From assembly GCA_004026145.2 (NCBI GenBank), contig CP034992.1, positions 12,129,209-12,193,208 on the forward strand: 64,000 nucleotides of DNA, written 5' to 3'. Both the position numbers and the translations under genes were made by a program. Shown piece after piece: positions 23,611 to 37,600 of this stretch. How positions within the stretch are numbered: the first letter of the stretch is position 1; every line of letters begins with the position of its first letter. The notes below the pieces were generated by a model that saw only the letters and a list, made by a program, of their open reading frames with translations, did no database searches and was not told the DNA's origin. This stretch comes from Takifugu bimaculatus (Eukaryota > Chordata > Actinopteri > Tetraodontiformes > Tetraodontidae).

Positions 23611-26600
23611 ATGCCCGTCAACGACCCGGAGAGCATCCTGAGCTACCAGGTAAAGTGCATTCAAATGTCCGAGGCTGTGCCTGTCACTTTCAACCTGTGC
23701 GCGCTGCAACGACCATCCAATTTGTCTTTAACTGCATTATCTGCGGCTGTGATTGTGTAATATCAGCGTAACTGTTTGACAACAAAACATCCGCACATGT
23801 CCACGCTTCCAGTCCTTGTGTACACGCCGCAGTATCTTCCAATCACCATCCTTTCGGGTTTTCGTAACAGAAAGTTCTCTCGGCGTTGTTGTGGTGCAGA
23901 ATTGTGGAGGCTGCCGCCGATACTGTTATTATGACGTGCCAGCACGTGCAGAGAAAGCATCATATCACAGAGGCGCCCGGAAGTGTTGCTTATTTTGACC
24001 TCTTTTTCGCGCAGTAACACGCGACACTTTCGAGTGGCTGCGGGGGGGAATCATCGATCATAGGTCGATGCATATCTAGACCACGCTGGGGCAAAAGCCA
24101 ACGATCTGATGCCCCATGTGTGGTAGAAAGAAGAGAACGGCGTGTGATTTTCTCACCTACCCTCAAATGACCTTGACGCCATCCTTACACTGTGCACCGG
24201 TGTCTGTCCCCATGCCGGAGACGTATGAACGGCGGCTGGTGCGTGTGAGCTGCGAAAGGGGTGAATTTCACCAGGCTCCTGAGAGACTTCTGTCTCAGAT
24301 CTGATAGATCGAGTGATGATGGTAGCAAAAGAGGATCTAGACACAAGCGCACTGATGATTACCAACTCATGTTGTTGATGTTGCGGAACACTAAAAGGAT
24401 TAAAATGACTTCAGGCCCCGCTCAAGTGTTTATCAGAGAACTTCTAATCAGCAGAGTGAGAACAGCAGATGTTTTCTATGTGAATGGAAAAGGACTGATG
24501 TGCACAAGTCAGGAGACAGAAGAAGTCCCCCCTTATAGAATGAGCTCTTCTTTAGAGAGATTATTGCAAAGACCCCGACACGTGCGAGTTTGGGTTTCTT
24601 TACTGCACGGTTCCAGACTGAAAGGCATCATTTTTATTTTTGGTGTAACAGATAATTGTGTTTAATCCCATTTTTCCTAATATCCACACATCTGCACAGT
24701 GCTAACCGCCTTCATTTTATGTTGTTAGGCTATCATGGTATTCATTTTAATGCGTCATTGCATTTAAAAACATTTGCATTTGCATTGCATTTAAAAACAT
24801 TTTACAACGCAAATTTTGAATTAGCTGTGCCTATTTTACAAATATTGAGTAAGAACACACACGCACACACACAAAGTTATCAGTCAGTGCAGCTGTGGCT
24901 GGTGATATATGTGTGGGTTGGGACACATGCTGGAGGCACTGGGCTCCATTATAACTGGATCATTATGAGGGAAGGAGAGAGAGTGAGTGAGAGAGAGCGA
25001 GCGAGGGAGAACCTAAAGGTCTTTGTCCTAGAAAGGACGGCCGACCATCAGATCATCCATTAGTTGTGATCCATTTGATGCTCACATACAGAGACAGTGA
25101 AAACAGGATGTTTTTATTCTGCTGCAGTTGATTCAATAACAGCATTGTGGGTGAAACTGTTTCAGAGGGAAACAAAGCATGTATGTGAGATCGGATTGCA
25201 CAGCTTAATATCCTTAGAGTGTTCGGGATGCTGGGTCTCATGGATCTGTGCTCTATATAACACTGCATGAGTCACAGTCACATCATAGTCACAGTTCACT
25301 AAGAGCGCCTTCTTAATGGCAACTTCATGCAGGCATGTGTTTTTACAGCAGGTTAATGGTTCCCTGTCATTCACACCTCACCTGCCGCTAATTAAAAGCT
25401 CACATGGCACACAAGCGCACGTGATTCTCCCCTGACTTGGCAAATAAGTGAATAAATAAATGTCTAGTTTCCCTCAGTCCTGGCAACAGTCCATTTTCCT
25501 CCACTTTTTTCCTGCCGCTTTGTACCAATCATCAGCGCTTGAGGCACCAGAGGGTTTTTAAAAGAAAAATCAGTTTCCATGCAGATTACTGCCACTATGC
25601 CACAGCTAGGATCAAAATGGCTGCCCGTCCTTGAATTTCCGTCCTTTGATTATCATGTCGGATTACAGCCGGCCTAACACGCATTGAAGCTGCACCTGTG
25701 GATGAAGAAAAGCGAGTGAAATGTGAGTACACGGACTGTTGTGCACGCTGCGATGTCCTAGTAGCTTGAAGCTTTTTTTTCTCCAAACTTTATTGACAAA
25801 TTGACAATGCACAAAGTAAGAAAGTCATAAATTATATAGACAAAGAAGAGCAAATGATTATTCAAAACACAGAACGGCATTTTGTGCATCAATAATAGCT
25901 GAGAGAACCAAACAGAGTAGAAACAGAAAAGACAAACTCAGTAAAGACAATGAAACGAAACAACAAGATTATATGAACACCGTATTTTTTTTTATTTTGA
26001 CTGCATTTTTGTTTAGTGAAGATCGTAGAAATAACTCTTTCATAGATTCTATCAATTTGGGTCTTTGTGAATTTACATGTGTGTATATGGAATTTGGCAA
26101 GTCGGCTTAATCAAGAAAGTGGCACCATTTCTCAAGTCTTAATAACAAAAGATGTTTCTATAATGAAAAAAAACAAAATAAAATCTAAAATATGGTATCA
26201 GTTGTGAAATTACTAAGGCCTTTCCACAGTTTTTATATATGTTTTCATCATTTTATGCTAATATGTGAACTGAAGGCTTTGCAACCATCATCTAGTCTTC
26301 TGCATGCCAGTTAACCTTTTCCAGTAAAGATCATAAAGTGAGACATGGTTCATTTGTGTATTAATTGGGTCTTCTTCACACCTGACAGACACAAACTTTC
26401 CTTTTCAGTTTCAGTCTCACAAAAGTGCATCATTCATTCAGCAGCTTAGCGGGAAAGGCTCCCACAGTGGCCTCTTTCTGAACATTTCTCCCCAGAAAAC
26501 TAACTATTTTTCCTCCCGACTGCTGTATTTATCCTTCAGCCCTTAAACGCCGTGTCTTTCTGAACTGGCGCTCCCCTCATGAGCAGGGGCGTGACTGCGA

Positions 26601-29600
26601 CAACTGGCCTGTCACTTCCAGACTGGGTTTGGTGTCTGAGAGCCAGAGTGAAACAACCTCATCCACCGTTAGCAAAACTGTCAAATTATAGAATTAACGG
26701 TTAGGAATATTCATTATTTCTACACTTGAAGATTGTCAGAGTTCAATTCCCCCCTCAGTTCCGGTTCCAGTGCGATTGATTTTCCAGTGTTTGTCAGTGT
26801 ACGATGCTGGAGAACAATCATTCAGGTCAAACCTACTGACCTGAAACTGTGATTTTATGTCCAACGCTTAAGCTCCTACATGATTCTACTGGAGCGCCCT
26901 CTGCTGTCTAGGAGGTGGCTCTGCAGACCCATCATGGATTGCCATTCAACAAAATGGTCCATGTGCATGTCTAAAACACTTGCTGGGACCCATCGACTGT
27001 GTTTCTTATGGGACACATTACAAAGCTTTTGTTAAATAAAGTTCCTTTGAAGCATTCTGGTGAATAAACTGCCCCCAAAAATGACATAACTTCATCTTTC
27101 AAGATCATTATACCCAATGGAAACAGTGACCTTAAGTCTTAGTCAGGAATGGGCGTTTTCTTCAAGTTTGAAGAAACTTATATCCACAAATTGTTTCTGA
27201 AAGATTGTAGGCCCCTGATGTTTAACCTATGAATCAAAGAAAATTAGAGAAATACATCATCCTTAAATGAATGAATGAATTTAGAGCCATTGAGACTGAA
27301 AAAGAAAGTTTATGTCTGTCAGGTATGAAGAAGACCCAACTGATACACAAATGAACCAGGTATCACTTTTTGGTCTTTACTGGGGCAAGGATAACTGGCA
27401 TGCAGAAGACTAGATAATGGGGGCAGAGAACTGGACCCAGATAATGGAGGCGTGGGACCTGTGAGCAGGTAACAGTCCAAAAGTTTTCAACTGGGTGAGG
27501 CACACATGAAACGGAGCAAACTCACCACTGAACAGTGGTTCAGGTGGGAGCCGCGTGAGAACCCAGACTGATGGAGTCGGAGTTGAGCAGGCAGAGACAT
27601 AGTGGCACGGAACCGGCAGCAGGCAGGAATCAGGAAATGGTAGGTGATGCTCATGGTCAGGGACAGAATGCTGCCGGCTTTATCGGGTGATACCGGTGAA
27701 GCAGTCCAGAGACAAGTGCTGCAGAGTCGGCATGAAAGAGGCGACTGTGATTGGAGCCGCATATAGCGCGGCTTAAACGGTGATGTGAGCGGGTGGGAGC
27801 AGCTTCACGGATGGGGGGGTGCTACAGGAGAGGCTGAGGAGAAGTGGAAATTTCCACTGAAGGTGAGCGTTGAGACAGGACAGGGACAGAGCAGGACATG
27901 GAGAGAGAAGGACAGGAAGAGAAGATGTCAGGGACAGAGCAGGAGAGAGAGAGAGAGCAAGACAGGAACGGAAGAGAGGGACAGAGCAGGACAGGGACAG
28001 AGCAGACCGTGACAGTGTAATCATAAAGGGAATTCCTTTTTCTGCTGTGCACTTTCATTTTCAAATCCAGCCCTCCGGGACACCTCGTGTAAACATTAAT
28101 TACTGATGGAGCTGAAAACACTGACGGGGACGCGCGGCTCAGGAGACGGAGGGACGTCAGATCAGACCTGCTGACTTAATTGCATTATTTCTGGTTCAGC
28201 ACTCGGGGGGGTCAACCAAATATAAAAGAGGGCAGTGATACAGAGTGGGAAGGCTCCTGAAAAATGAATTGCATGATGTTAACCTCTCCTCACTTACCGT
28301 GAGCAACTGAGGTAAAGAAGTAAATTCATACTTGATATTCTGGGTTTTTTGAGGTCTCCACACCGATTTTTGGCTCCGTAAATCTCTTTGCCTTGATTGT
28401 TGTTTCCAAGGTTCTTCAGAGCATTTCAGGAGCAGCTGACACGTGACATCAGCTGCTCTCACAATGACACCCCCATGGAATCACCTGCCTGAGCTGAGCA
28501 AAGCAGACTTTTCACTCTCAATCTCCCGTTTTCCCTTTAGACCAGCGTTTCGTTTTGTTCCTTTAACATTTTTATCATTGCTTTTCAGGCATCAGTTATG
28601 TTCACGATCTAGTCTGTTGATCGATTTAAAATGTCGTCCTGCCAGATTGTTCTGATTATTGTTTGAAATGTGATATATATAAGATAAACTTTGAAATGTG
28701 TCTTTTCAAACTATGCTGTTCAGTTTGCCATTAGCAGCACCTCCAGCAACAATGCTGATGTTGTTTTTCTGTTTTGTCCTGTGGCCGTTGTGTCCTAATG
28801 CTGTGGTAAAACTCAGAAAAGTTAGCCAAGATCCTCACTGCTGTGGCAGTAACAAAGCACTGAAGACTAAAGCCTATTCTATTGGAAACAGGAATATAAG
28901 GAAGAAATTGTTGAATTGGTCGGTGTTAGTCTGACTTTAGGAGGAGATCAGGTTGGATCTGAGCATCCGAGTATGTCCAAAATGATCTGCTGGACGATGA
29001 AATTGAGCTGCTGGAGTGAGATATAAAAAGAGGGAGATCTGGATCATCTCAGCAGGCAGGAGTTCAGAGAAGAAGAGATCAAGCTGAAAACAGCGAGGAC
29101 AGAATTTTCTGTTCTGTCTGAGCTAGACACTATAGTTTTAAGTCAGGTCTTTCCTATTAAAAAGCTCCCACTAGGGTTCTAAAAATAATCTGGCAAATAA
29201 AGCCTTTAATTTTAAACCTCTGTCTAATCCCTTGTGGTATAAAACTTTTGGTGACCTTTTCACCATATTGACTTGTTAATTAAATGGTCTTATAAGAACA
29301 GAGTAACTGCAGGATTCAGATTTCAGATTCAGGTCCTTTATTGTCCCACACGGGGAAATTTACAGCGCAACAACAGCAAGAGCACGCAGAGACAACTAAG
29401 ATAAAAATAAAATAGAATAGAATTCGGAATATACAAAGAGGATGTATATTTACAGTAATCCAGAAAAATGGATACTCAGTTCCTGTATACCTGTACATAG
29501 TACAGAGGGTGAATACAATATACATATATATACAATATACAGAATATATAATATTCAGATTGTGCTAGCGGGCGTTATGTTTATTGTGCAGTCTGACAGC

Positions 29601-30098
29601 AGCCGGCAGGAAAGATCTGCGGTACCTAGGACACAGAAGTACTCATGGAACAAGTGATAAACAAACCCCAGGAGTGACGTGATAGAGAGGAAATTAGTCC
29701 GAGCAGAAGTCCAGATGTCTTAGGCTGCCGAACCTGTGAATTATGAGTGACTGACTGATATGCACTGATCAATATGGCTGCACTAAAAAACTCATCACAG
29801 ACAACTTACCCTGGATTACATTATTCCTGTCACATGATTACTTAAATCATTTATCTCCCTGCATGTTAATTAGATTTCTCCCCCAATTTTATTTTAATCT
29901 GTTTGGCTGTGCGGCAGAGAAGCTGCATAAACCGGAAACACGAGTCCCATTTGTCACCTTTCATAACAGCTAAAGAAAGCAGCGTCATAGCTTTTGAAGG
30001 CATTGAAAGTGCAGAGGATTTATGAGATAAACCCAAGGAGACCTGTTTAGAACCTCCACTCATCTTTGTGCTGCTACACACACACACACACACACACA

Positions 30099-30155
<57 letters not shown>

Positions 30156-33100
30156 TTCTACTTCTATCTTTGTGAGGGCTTTCTTAGACAAAATACATTC
30201 CCTGCCACCTTTACGCCTAAATTAATCATCACAACAAGTCCCTAACCCAAATCCAATTTTAACCGTAACCTTGAATGATGACACTTAAACAGCCCCTTAA
30301 AGTTGTGAGGACTGGTCCAAATGTCCTCACTTTGCTGGTGAAATGCATATGCTGTACAGTAAAACACACACTCTCAAAGGTCATTGTAAATGGAAATGTG
30401 TGTCCTTGAGGATCCTAGTAATGATTATGTTTCATTATCATGCTCCGACCATTTCAACGGCTGAATTTGGTTGTTTATTTATTTGTCGACACTTAAAAGA
30501 AACCCAGGGCTGGAAAAACGTACATTTATCAGGAAGAAACCTTGAGCAGAACCATGCTCATATGGAAAAACCCTCCAATTGGGTAAGGAAAGAGGAGAAG
30601 GAGAGAGGACAGATAGAGGAGAGATGAGACAAGACAAGCAAACAGCTTATTTAACCCTCAGTCATGTAAGAGCCAGTCGATATTGGACCGAATGCAGATC
30701 AATCTGTATTTTAATTTTATTTTACGATACTCTCATCCTCTGCCAACGCGAAGTGCAAGACTGGAATTCATTTGCAGACAGTCAGACAGACTTGTGAGAT
30801 CTCTGTAGGATGCCAGGACTGCATGCGAGGACCTCGCACGACCCAGCTGCCTGTTCAGAAGACACATTCAAATATTTGAATAAAATCCTCACGCAATACT
30901 GCTGTCAAATGTACGCTGCACATTTTACAAATAAAGTGATCCATATTCCCTCTGTCAATACTTGTTTCTTACGTAGCTGAGCACCAGCTGAAATGTTAAC
31001 TAAATGCTAGACTTGCTTAATGATACTGAAATGATACTGATAATGATACTAAAAGACACAATGAAAGGTCAGCTCAGAAAGATCAATGATGTCATTACGT
31101 ATAACCCCTTTGTAATATACTCCTGTATGCTTCTCATCTATTCGAAGCACCATAAATCATCCATTTTTTTGCTGAATTTAACATCTTTTACATCCAACAT
31201 ATATTCAGAAGCATCTAGTCTATTCATGCAATTACTAAGATGTATATCTCTGTGTACTTGTTACCCTCCTCCATCTGCATTTATTTATAGATTGCATTAT
31301 TTGATCGCTCGGCGCCACATTTGAAGCCCCCCAACCAATTTCTGGCAAAGATTTGAATGTTCATTATCCTAAAACAGGTCAAGATTTGCGATTTGCTCGA
31401 ATCACGTATGAGGCATCTCAGTAGAACGGAGCAAAAGGTTTTCCCCCTGTGTGTGGCTCTTCTGCCCTGGTTATCGTATGACCGATACATGACCATGGTA
31501 ACGCAACCGCAACACAAAAGCACCAAGAAATGCTGGTCACTCAGAGAGCGGCAGCAGCCTGGCAACAGCAGCATCCTGGCAGATGTAGCACCGCTAATTT
31601 GATTTGATCTTATGTCCAATAAAGTGGAGCCGTGCATGTGTATATGTGTGTCTGTGTGTGTGTGCGTGCATGCGTGTGTAGCAGCACAAAGATTTGTGTA
31701 GGTTCTAACTACATCTCTCCTGGGCTCTATCTCATAAATGCTCAGTGTTGGAAGGCTTGTGCCAGTTTGATCCATTAGCAACTCTGCTACACGGTCAATA
31801 GTTTGTTCCTGACAGAGTTTTTCCAGATGGTTGACCTTCAGAGGCCGATCTCGATGCACTCAACAGCGTTCCACAAAGCTGACCTTGTCTTAACGAGCAG
31901 TATGGCTGCCACACACAGATGACTGTTATGTTATTCATGTGATTATTATTATTCACATTGTCTGTGTGTGCTGCTGTGTTGTCCAGAGGCCAGATGAGGA
32001 GGTGGTGGTGGACCAGGGAGGAACCAGCTCAGCAATGAACATCCACTATGAGAAGGAAGAACTGGAAGGTGAAGGAAGGCTGGTTTTTAGCCACACGCTT
32101 CAAATGTGACAATAATATTCTCTTCCCAAATGCTGACTGCATGTGTCTCCAGGACTCATATTCTCAGAAATCATTACATCATCACGTGACTGTTCCTAAA
32201 ACCACTGAAGCGGTCTCGCTGGTCTCGGCTGTTGGGCGCTCTGACAGGTTGCTCTCCCTCTCCATCCAATCAGGAGCTCTTCTTTCAGCACCGCTGCTCC
32301 CTTGTGCCCACTTACATAGCAACTACCTCCACAGCAGCAACTTACTCTCTGGCTGGAGGAAATCCGTTTCTACTTAATTAGACTGAGAGCAAACGCCGAC
32401 CATAAATCACATTTCAAACGTCTCTCGGGCGCTGCTGTACTTTTTTGTTGCCGGGTTAAAAGGAGCAGCGTGAACTAATGCAAGCACATTTGCATTTACA
32501 CGTGCCGCCTAACCAACTTTATCATGTTGCCACTTGTGAATGAGCTTTTCTCTCTTTTTTAAAGAGAGAAACAAAGAATAGAAAAAGCTGTTTCTGTTCT
32601 GCCTTTTGGCTGTAGCTGTGATCAATACAGTATTGAATAATACAGTTGGGAATAAAAAGAGATTTGCTGCCTGGTTTCCTTTGTTTAGTTCGGAGCCAAC
32701 ATGAGGAAATAGAGCGCCTCTCAACTGTCAGTCAAGTCTTCTACTTATTTGTCTCACATCAAATATAATCTGAATATAAACCTATATATTTTATATTTTT
32801 CTCTCTAGTTACTTACACATAACTGCAGATGACTGACATGTGGAAAAGATTCAGTGATTTCCTGGTTTAATTGACCCTCTCGTTCCTGTAGGACGATGTG
32901 ATATTCAGAGTTGCTGTTACATTGCTGGGTATTTATATTGTTAAGCATGAATAATGTTTCTCTTTCCTGCCTCATTTTCAGGTCACAGGACTCTGTTTGT
33001 AGGCGTTCGGATGCCCCGGCAGAGTCATCGCCACCACAAGCCCCACGGCTCCCGACACCGCAAGAGAGAGAAGAGAACGGGGAGCATTGTTACGCAGCAA

Positions 33101-34267
33101 AGTGAAGAGTCTGTGACAATTACCTCCAGTCATGGTAGTGTGTCATATTTTAGAACGACATAGATCAAGACGGCATCAAAAGTGCATCCGCAGTGATGCG
33201 TTTCGACCTTGTAAACACCGTTGCTGGTCGGTCTGAGGATGATGTTGAACACATCCTACAACCTCATTCATTTTTGTGGCCTATTGGAAACCACTGTCAA
33301 CTTCGAATGTGTCTTATTTCAACCTAAAGTTCCACTGTGAGGAAGGAGGTAAAGCTCCAAATACAAGGAAGTGACAGAAAAGGGGCGGGGCCTTAAACAT
33401 ATCAATACCGTCAGCTCGGTCCAGGCATAAAACACCCCAGGCAAAAATTGACCAGCCCCAATTAGGTCCCAGAGAACATGGCCGACGTGTGGCCTGTGCG
33501 TCCATGTGTGGACTGTATGGACATGGAAGTGTGTTTGAGGCATCTCTCATGTCTCCTTTCATCAGACACACCATCTCAGCGGGTCCAGTTCATCCTGGGC
33601 GCAGAGGACGACGCCGAGCATGTAGCCCATGAGCTGTTTACGGAGCTGGATGAGATCTGTGTGAAGGACGGAAAGGATGCTGAGTGGAAGGAAACAGCCA
33701 GGTCAGGAACTGTTTCCTGCATTCTCAGCTCCTCCTTCCTCCTGTTCCAGAATCATTCAAATGGAATAAGAAGTTCTTCTGCCTCCCTTCTTCCCCTCAC
33801 AGGTGGCTGAAATTTGAAGAAGACGTGGAAGATGGAGGCGAAAGGTGGAGCAAACCCTACGTGGCCACCCTCTCCCTGCACAGTCTGTTTGAGCTGCGGA
33901 GTTGCATCATCAACGGCAGCGTGTTGCTTGACATGCGCGCAAGCTGCATTGAGGAGATCGCAGGTGATCTTTGTTGTGAAAATCCAACATTTGTGTGTAT
34001 CCGTCATGGATTATTGTGGGTGTGGGTTTTAGTTCAAGGAAATCAGTGGGGATGAAGAAGTTTTGTGCATTTTATAATTTTATTACATATTTTTTCTGGG
34101 CAATAGAACGTTCCAGGTTAGCTTGCAGCTCATGCAAGCTCTCATGTTCTTCTTGGGTCCATCTGGGTTTTCTCCAGTTTCCTCCCACAGTCTAAAAACA
34201 TGCACATTAGTTTGATTACTATGACTCTATATTGCATTAATCTTGGTCACGAATTAAGTGCCAGTTA

Positions 34268-34337
<70 letters not shown>

Positions 34338-34630
34338 TGTGTGTGTGTGTGTGTGTGTGTGATTGGGGACAGATGCACAGACATGCCTGTGTTGCTCTGT
34401 GACAGTGATATGTGATGTTCAGCTTCATAGTTTATGTTCCAACTGGTTTCCTGGAGCAGCTATTTCCCTCTGAGCTGGAGTCAGTTCTGGAAGGGTTGAA
34501 ATAAAACAGACAGTATATCATTCCTGGATGTTTGCTACAAATCAGTTTATCCTCCTGAGAGAGGAGACACATACGCAGTCCATGCCAGAGGGGACAGACA
34601 TTGTCCAAGTCCTCTCGCTCTCTCTTGCTT

Positions 34631-34678
<48 letters not shown>

Positions 34679-37600
34679 CCGCACTTAGGCGGCTCCATCA
34701 GTCAGTGCTCGCCATGGTCAGAGTGTGACAGGTTTACAGTATTGAGCAGCCTTGCTGCCTGCGACCATTCCTCTTCTCCGTTTCTCACTTCCCTCTCTTC
34801 TCCACCTGGACTCAAAATGGCAGCCAAAGTGTTAGACTGTGATTTGAAAAAAAATTAAAATTCAGAACAAACTGAAATTAAGGGAGTGCTAAATAGTGAT
34901 TTCTCCACAGTCTTATCAGTTGATCAATTCTGCTGTGCAAGGTTCAACCTCAAGGCCCAATTTGAAAAAAAAAAACTGCAGTACAGAAAAAAACAACTGG
35001 GTAAAATAAAAGAGCTTTTGAATGAGTTTCTTTAATCGCTGAGTCCTACACACACTGGGGGAGCTTTTGTCTCAGATTAGGAGATTATGTAGCCGTTACC
35101 AGCCTTGAACATGCTCAAGGCTCCTTTGTGTCTTGTGAAAACACTTATTTATAGGGCAGATTATGTTGGCAAACATTAATTTAGGACAGAATGAATCAAG
35201 GCGCTGAAGCGTGTGTGTGTGTGTGTGTATGTGTGTGTGTGTATTGTGCAAATTGGTTCATTGTGCAGGAGGGCAAGAAATAAGGAAGGGACATTGCAGA
35301 CTGACTCAACAAGTCTTTGTAAAAAAATTAAAGTTGAGAGACACAGACCTTCCTTCCAGGATGAACCATTTGTCCTTTGCCTGCAGACATGGTGCTGGAC
35401 CACCAGGAGGCATCCAGCGAGCTGGACGACAGTGTGAGGGTGAAGGTGCGCGAGGCGCTGCTGAAGAGGCACCACCACCAGAATGAGAAGAAGAAGAACC
35501 TGATCCCCATTGTGCGCTCTATTGCCGAGGGGACCCGCAAACAGTCGGAACCCCATCTGATGGGTGGGAATAACAGTTCAGCAGGGAACACCACAGGAAG
35601 TCACTTTTAAAGTGCACCCGAGCTTTTCAATCAATGGAGTTAGATGAAATAGAGAATCTTGTTTTCACCAAATAAGCTGATATAAAAAAACACTCCTTAA
35701 TAATAACTTTCTGACTTCCCTGCCAGAATGTGAAAATTACCCAACAGTCCTTGATTAAATGTAGCTATCAAGGCCTTTGACCGCTCAATATTGTCTGACA
35801 GGGACGGCCACTTCTCCTCAGCCTCAGCCTGTTGCAGATCCTGCCAAGAACGGCGGTGGACAGGACAGCACCCAGGTGGACCTGAGCAAGGTAAACTGAG
35901 GTCCAAGTCACAGGTAAAACAGTGCCCTCTAGGAACCAACTCAGAACTGCATGTGTTCAAGCAAATTTCCGCAGGACATCAAATGTTTGATATGAGGTAT
36001 ATGGGAAGTGGACAGAGCAAGAGAATCTACAGAGCAAAACTCTGATGATGAGTGTTCCTAAACTCTCAACTGGAACTATACATCAAGTTGAACTGTAGGG
36101 AAGTTGAGTTTGAGTGTTCTCTACTGGTTTTCCTCAGGTGGACCTGCACTTTATGAAGAAGATCCCTGAGGGTGCGGAGGCCTCCAATGTGCTGGTGGGA
36201 GAACTGGACTTCCTTGAAAGGCCCATTGTAGCCTTTGTGCGCCTCTCCCCCGCTGTACTGCTCACAGGGCTCACTGAGGTCCCCATTCCTACCAGGTGTG
36301 ATGACCAAATTAAAATACATTTGTGGAGATTCCGCAATTCAGGAAGGCCTCATAGATTAAAATAATCCATTGACAAATGCCAGGTTCCTCTTCATCCTCC
36401 TGGGCCCAGACGGAAAGGCGCAGCAGTATCATGAAATCGGACGCTCTATGGCGACCATCATGACGGACGAAGTAAGAACTTTCCAGCAAATTAGAAATAA
36501 ATCCAGCTTCTCTAAATCTGTCCTCTATGTCTCACTTCTCTCCGAACCAGATCTTCCATGATGTAGCCTACAAGGCAAAGGACAGAAGTGACCTGCTGGC
36601 TGGGATAGATGAGTTCCTGGATCAGGTCACCGTCCTCCCGCCAGGAGAGTGGGACCCCTCCATCCGCATAGAACCGCCGAAGAGCGTCCCCTCTCAGGCA
36701 GGTTTAAAGCCCAGCTTGTAGACTCAAAGAAACTCTTTTGCAGTTTTAAAATCTGTCTGTAACATGTAGGAGAAAAGGAAAATGCCTGGGGTTCCGAACG
36801 GAACGGCCTGTCCAGTGGAGGAGGAGCTGCACGCGGAGCACCACGGACCGGAACTGCAGAGAACTGGAAAGTGAGAAGTTTCCTATAAACTTGTTGCATC
36901 AGGAATGCCAAGCAGATGGCAAAAATAACAAATATAGGCATGATAAGGGTAACAGGAACGCCTACAAGCACTGAATATCAAGCTAAGCTGGAGGGAGCCT
37001 GCAGAAAAACACAGATTTGGCACACTATAGGGACCTGTGGAAGCATGAGGCTCAGTTTCACACCTGCCACTGGGTTTGTCTGTGTCCCTGGTCACCAGCT
37101 CTAAATCTGGGTTTGTGATCAGATGAAGTTTGACACTCCATTGGCAGCTGCCGTGAGCCAATGTGGCAGCATGAAACACACAAAACCAGTCAGGGAAACC
37201 CACACAAGCCGCACCACATATTTGAACTGGGCTTCATACACAGGTGCAACTCCTCCGGGCGCAACAATCTCATTAACGGCTGCCAAAGCTGTCCCCCATT
37301 TGTGTAGTTAGCATTCAAAAGTCTCAAATTCACAACATTAATGTGGAGCTTCACATAAATGAGAACACCTGAACCCCTCGTGGGCTGATTTCAAACAAAT
37401 GCAACCCACACGCCCACAGATTCCAGAAATCAACATAACCAGGAGCTAAGAACACCAGAGCCCTAATTATGGTCACCACCGTTAAACGTGAGTTTGCTGA
37501 TGATGTTCCTGGTGTTGATGGTAAACCTGAGGTCTCTGCGTGTGTCTGTGTGCTGTGGTCAGGCTGTTTGGGGGGCTGATACAGGACATCAAGAGGAAAG

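Larger units (their letters stand above)
23650..31986 (+). other. slc4a8: slc4a8 intron 1 (8.3 kb), repeat-rich
   Basis: All other slc4a8 introns are below 1.5 kb, so this intron is disproportionate. It holds a reverse-oriented poly(A)-signal fragment (25772-26010), an inverted-repeat element (26287-27418), purine-rich simple sequence (27870-28015), a fish interspersed-repeat fragment (29327-29660), and a CA array with flanking repeat (30076-30335). No coding exon or alternative first exon could be supported; open frames inside, such as the 192-codon minus frame at 31281-31859, match nothing I recognise. Confidence 0.7.

Noticed and set aside
27785..28121. Open frames on both strands around 27.8-28.1 kb
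   Set aside because: They are produced by a purine-rich minisatellite.
30076..30152. CRISPR-like repeat array
   Set aside because: It is a dinucleotide microsatellite without spacers, in a vertebrate genome.
31281..31859. 192-codon minus-strand open frame in slc4a8 intron 1
   Set aside because: Composition is non-coding, it includes translated simple repeats (HTHTHT), and no family resemblance was seen.
34200..34428. Cys-Val and Thr-His repeat proteins over the GT array
   Set aside because: They are translations of a microsatellite, as are similar frames at 56.4 kb and 35.2 kb.
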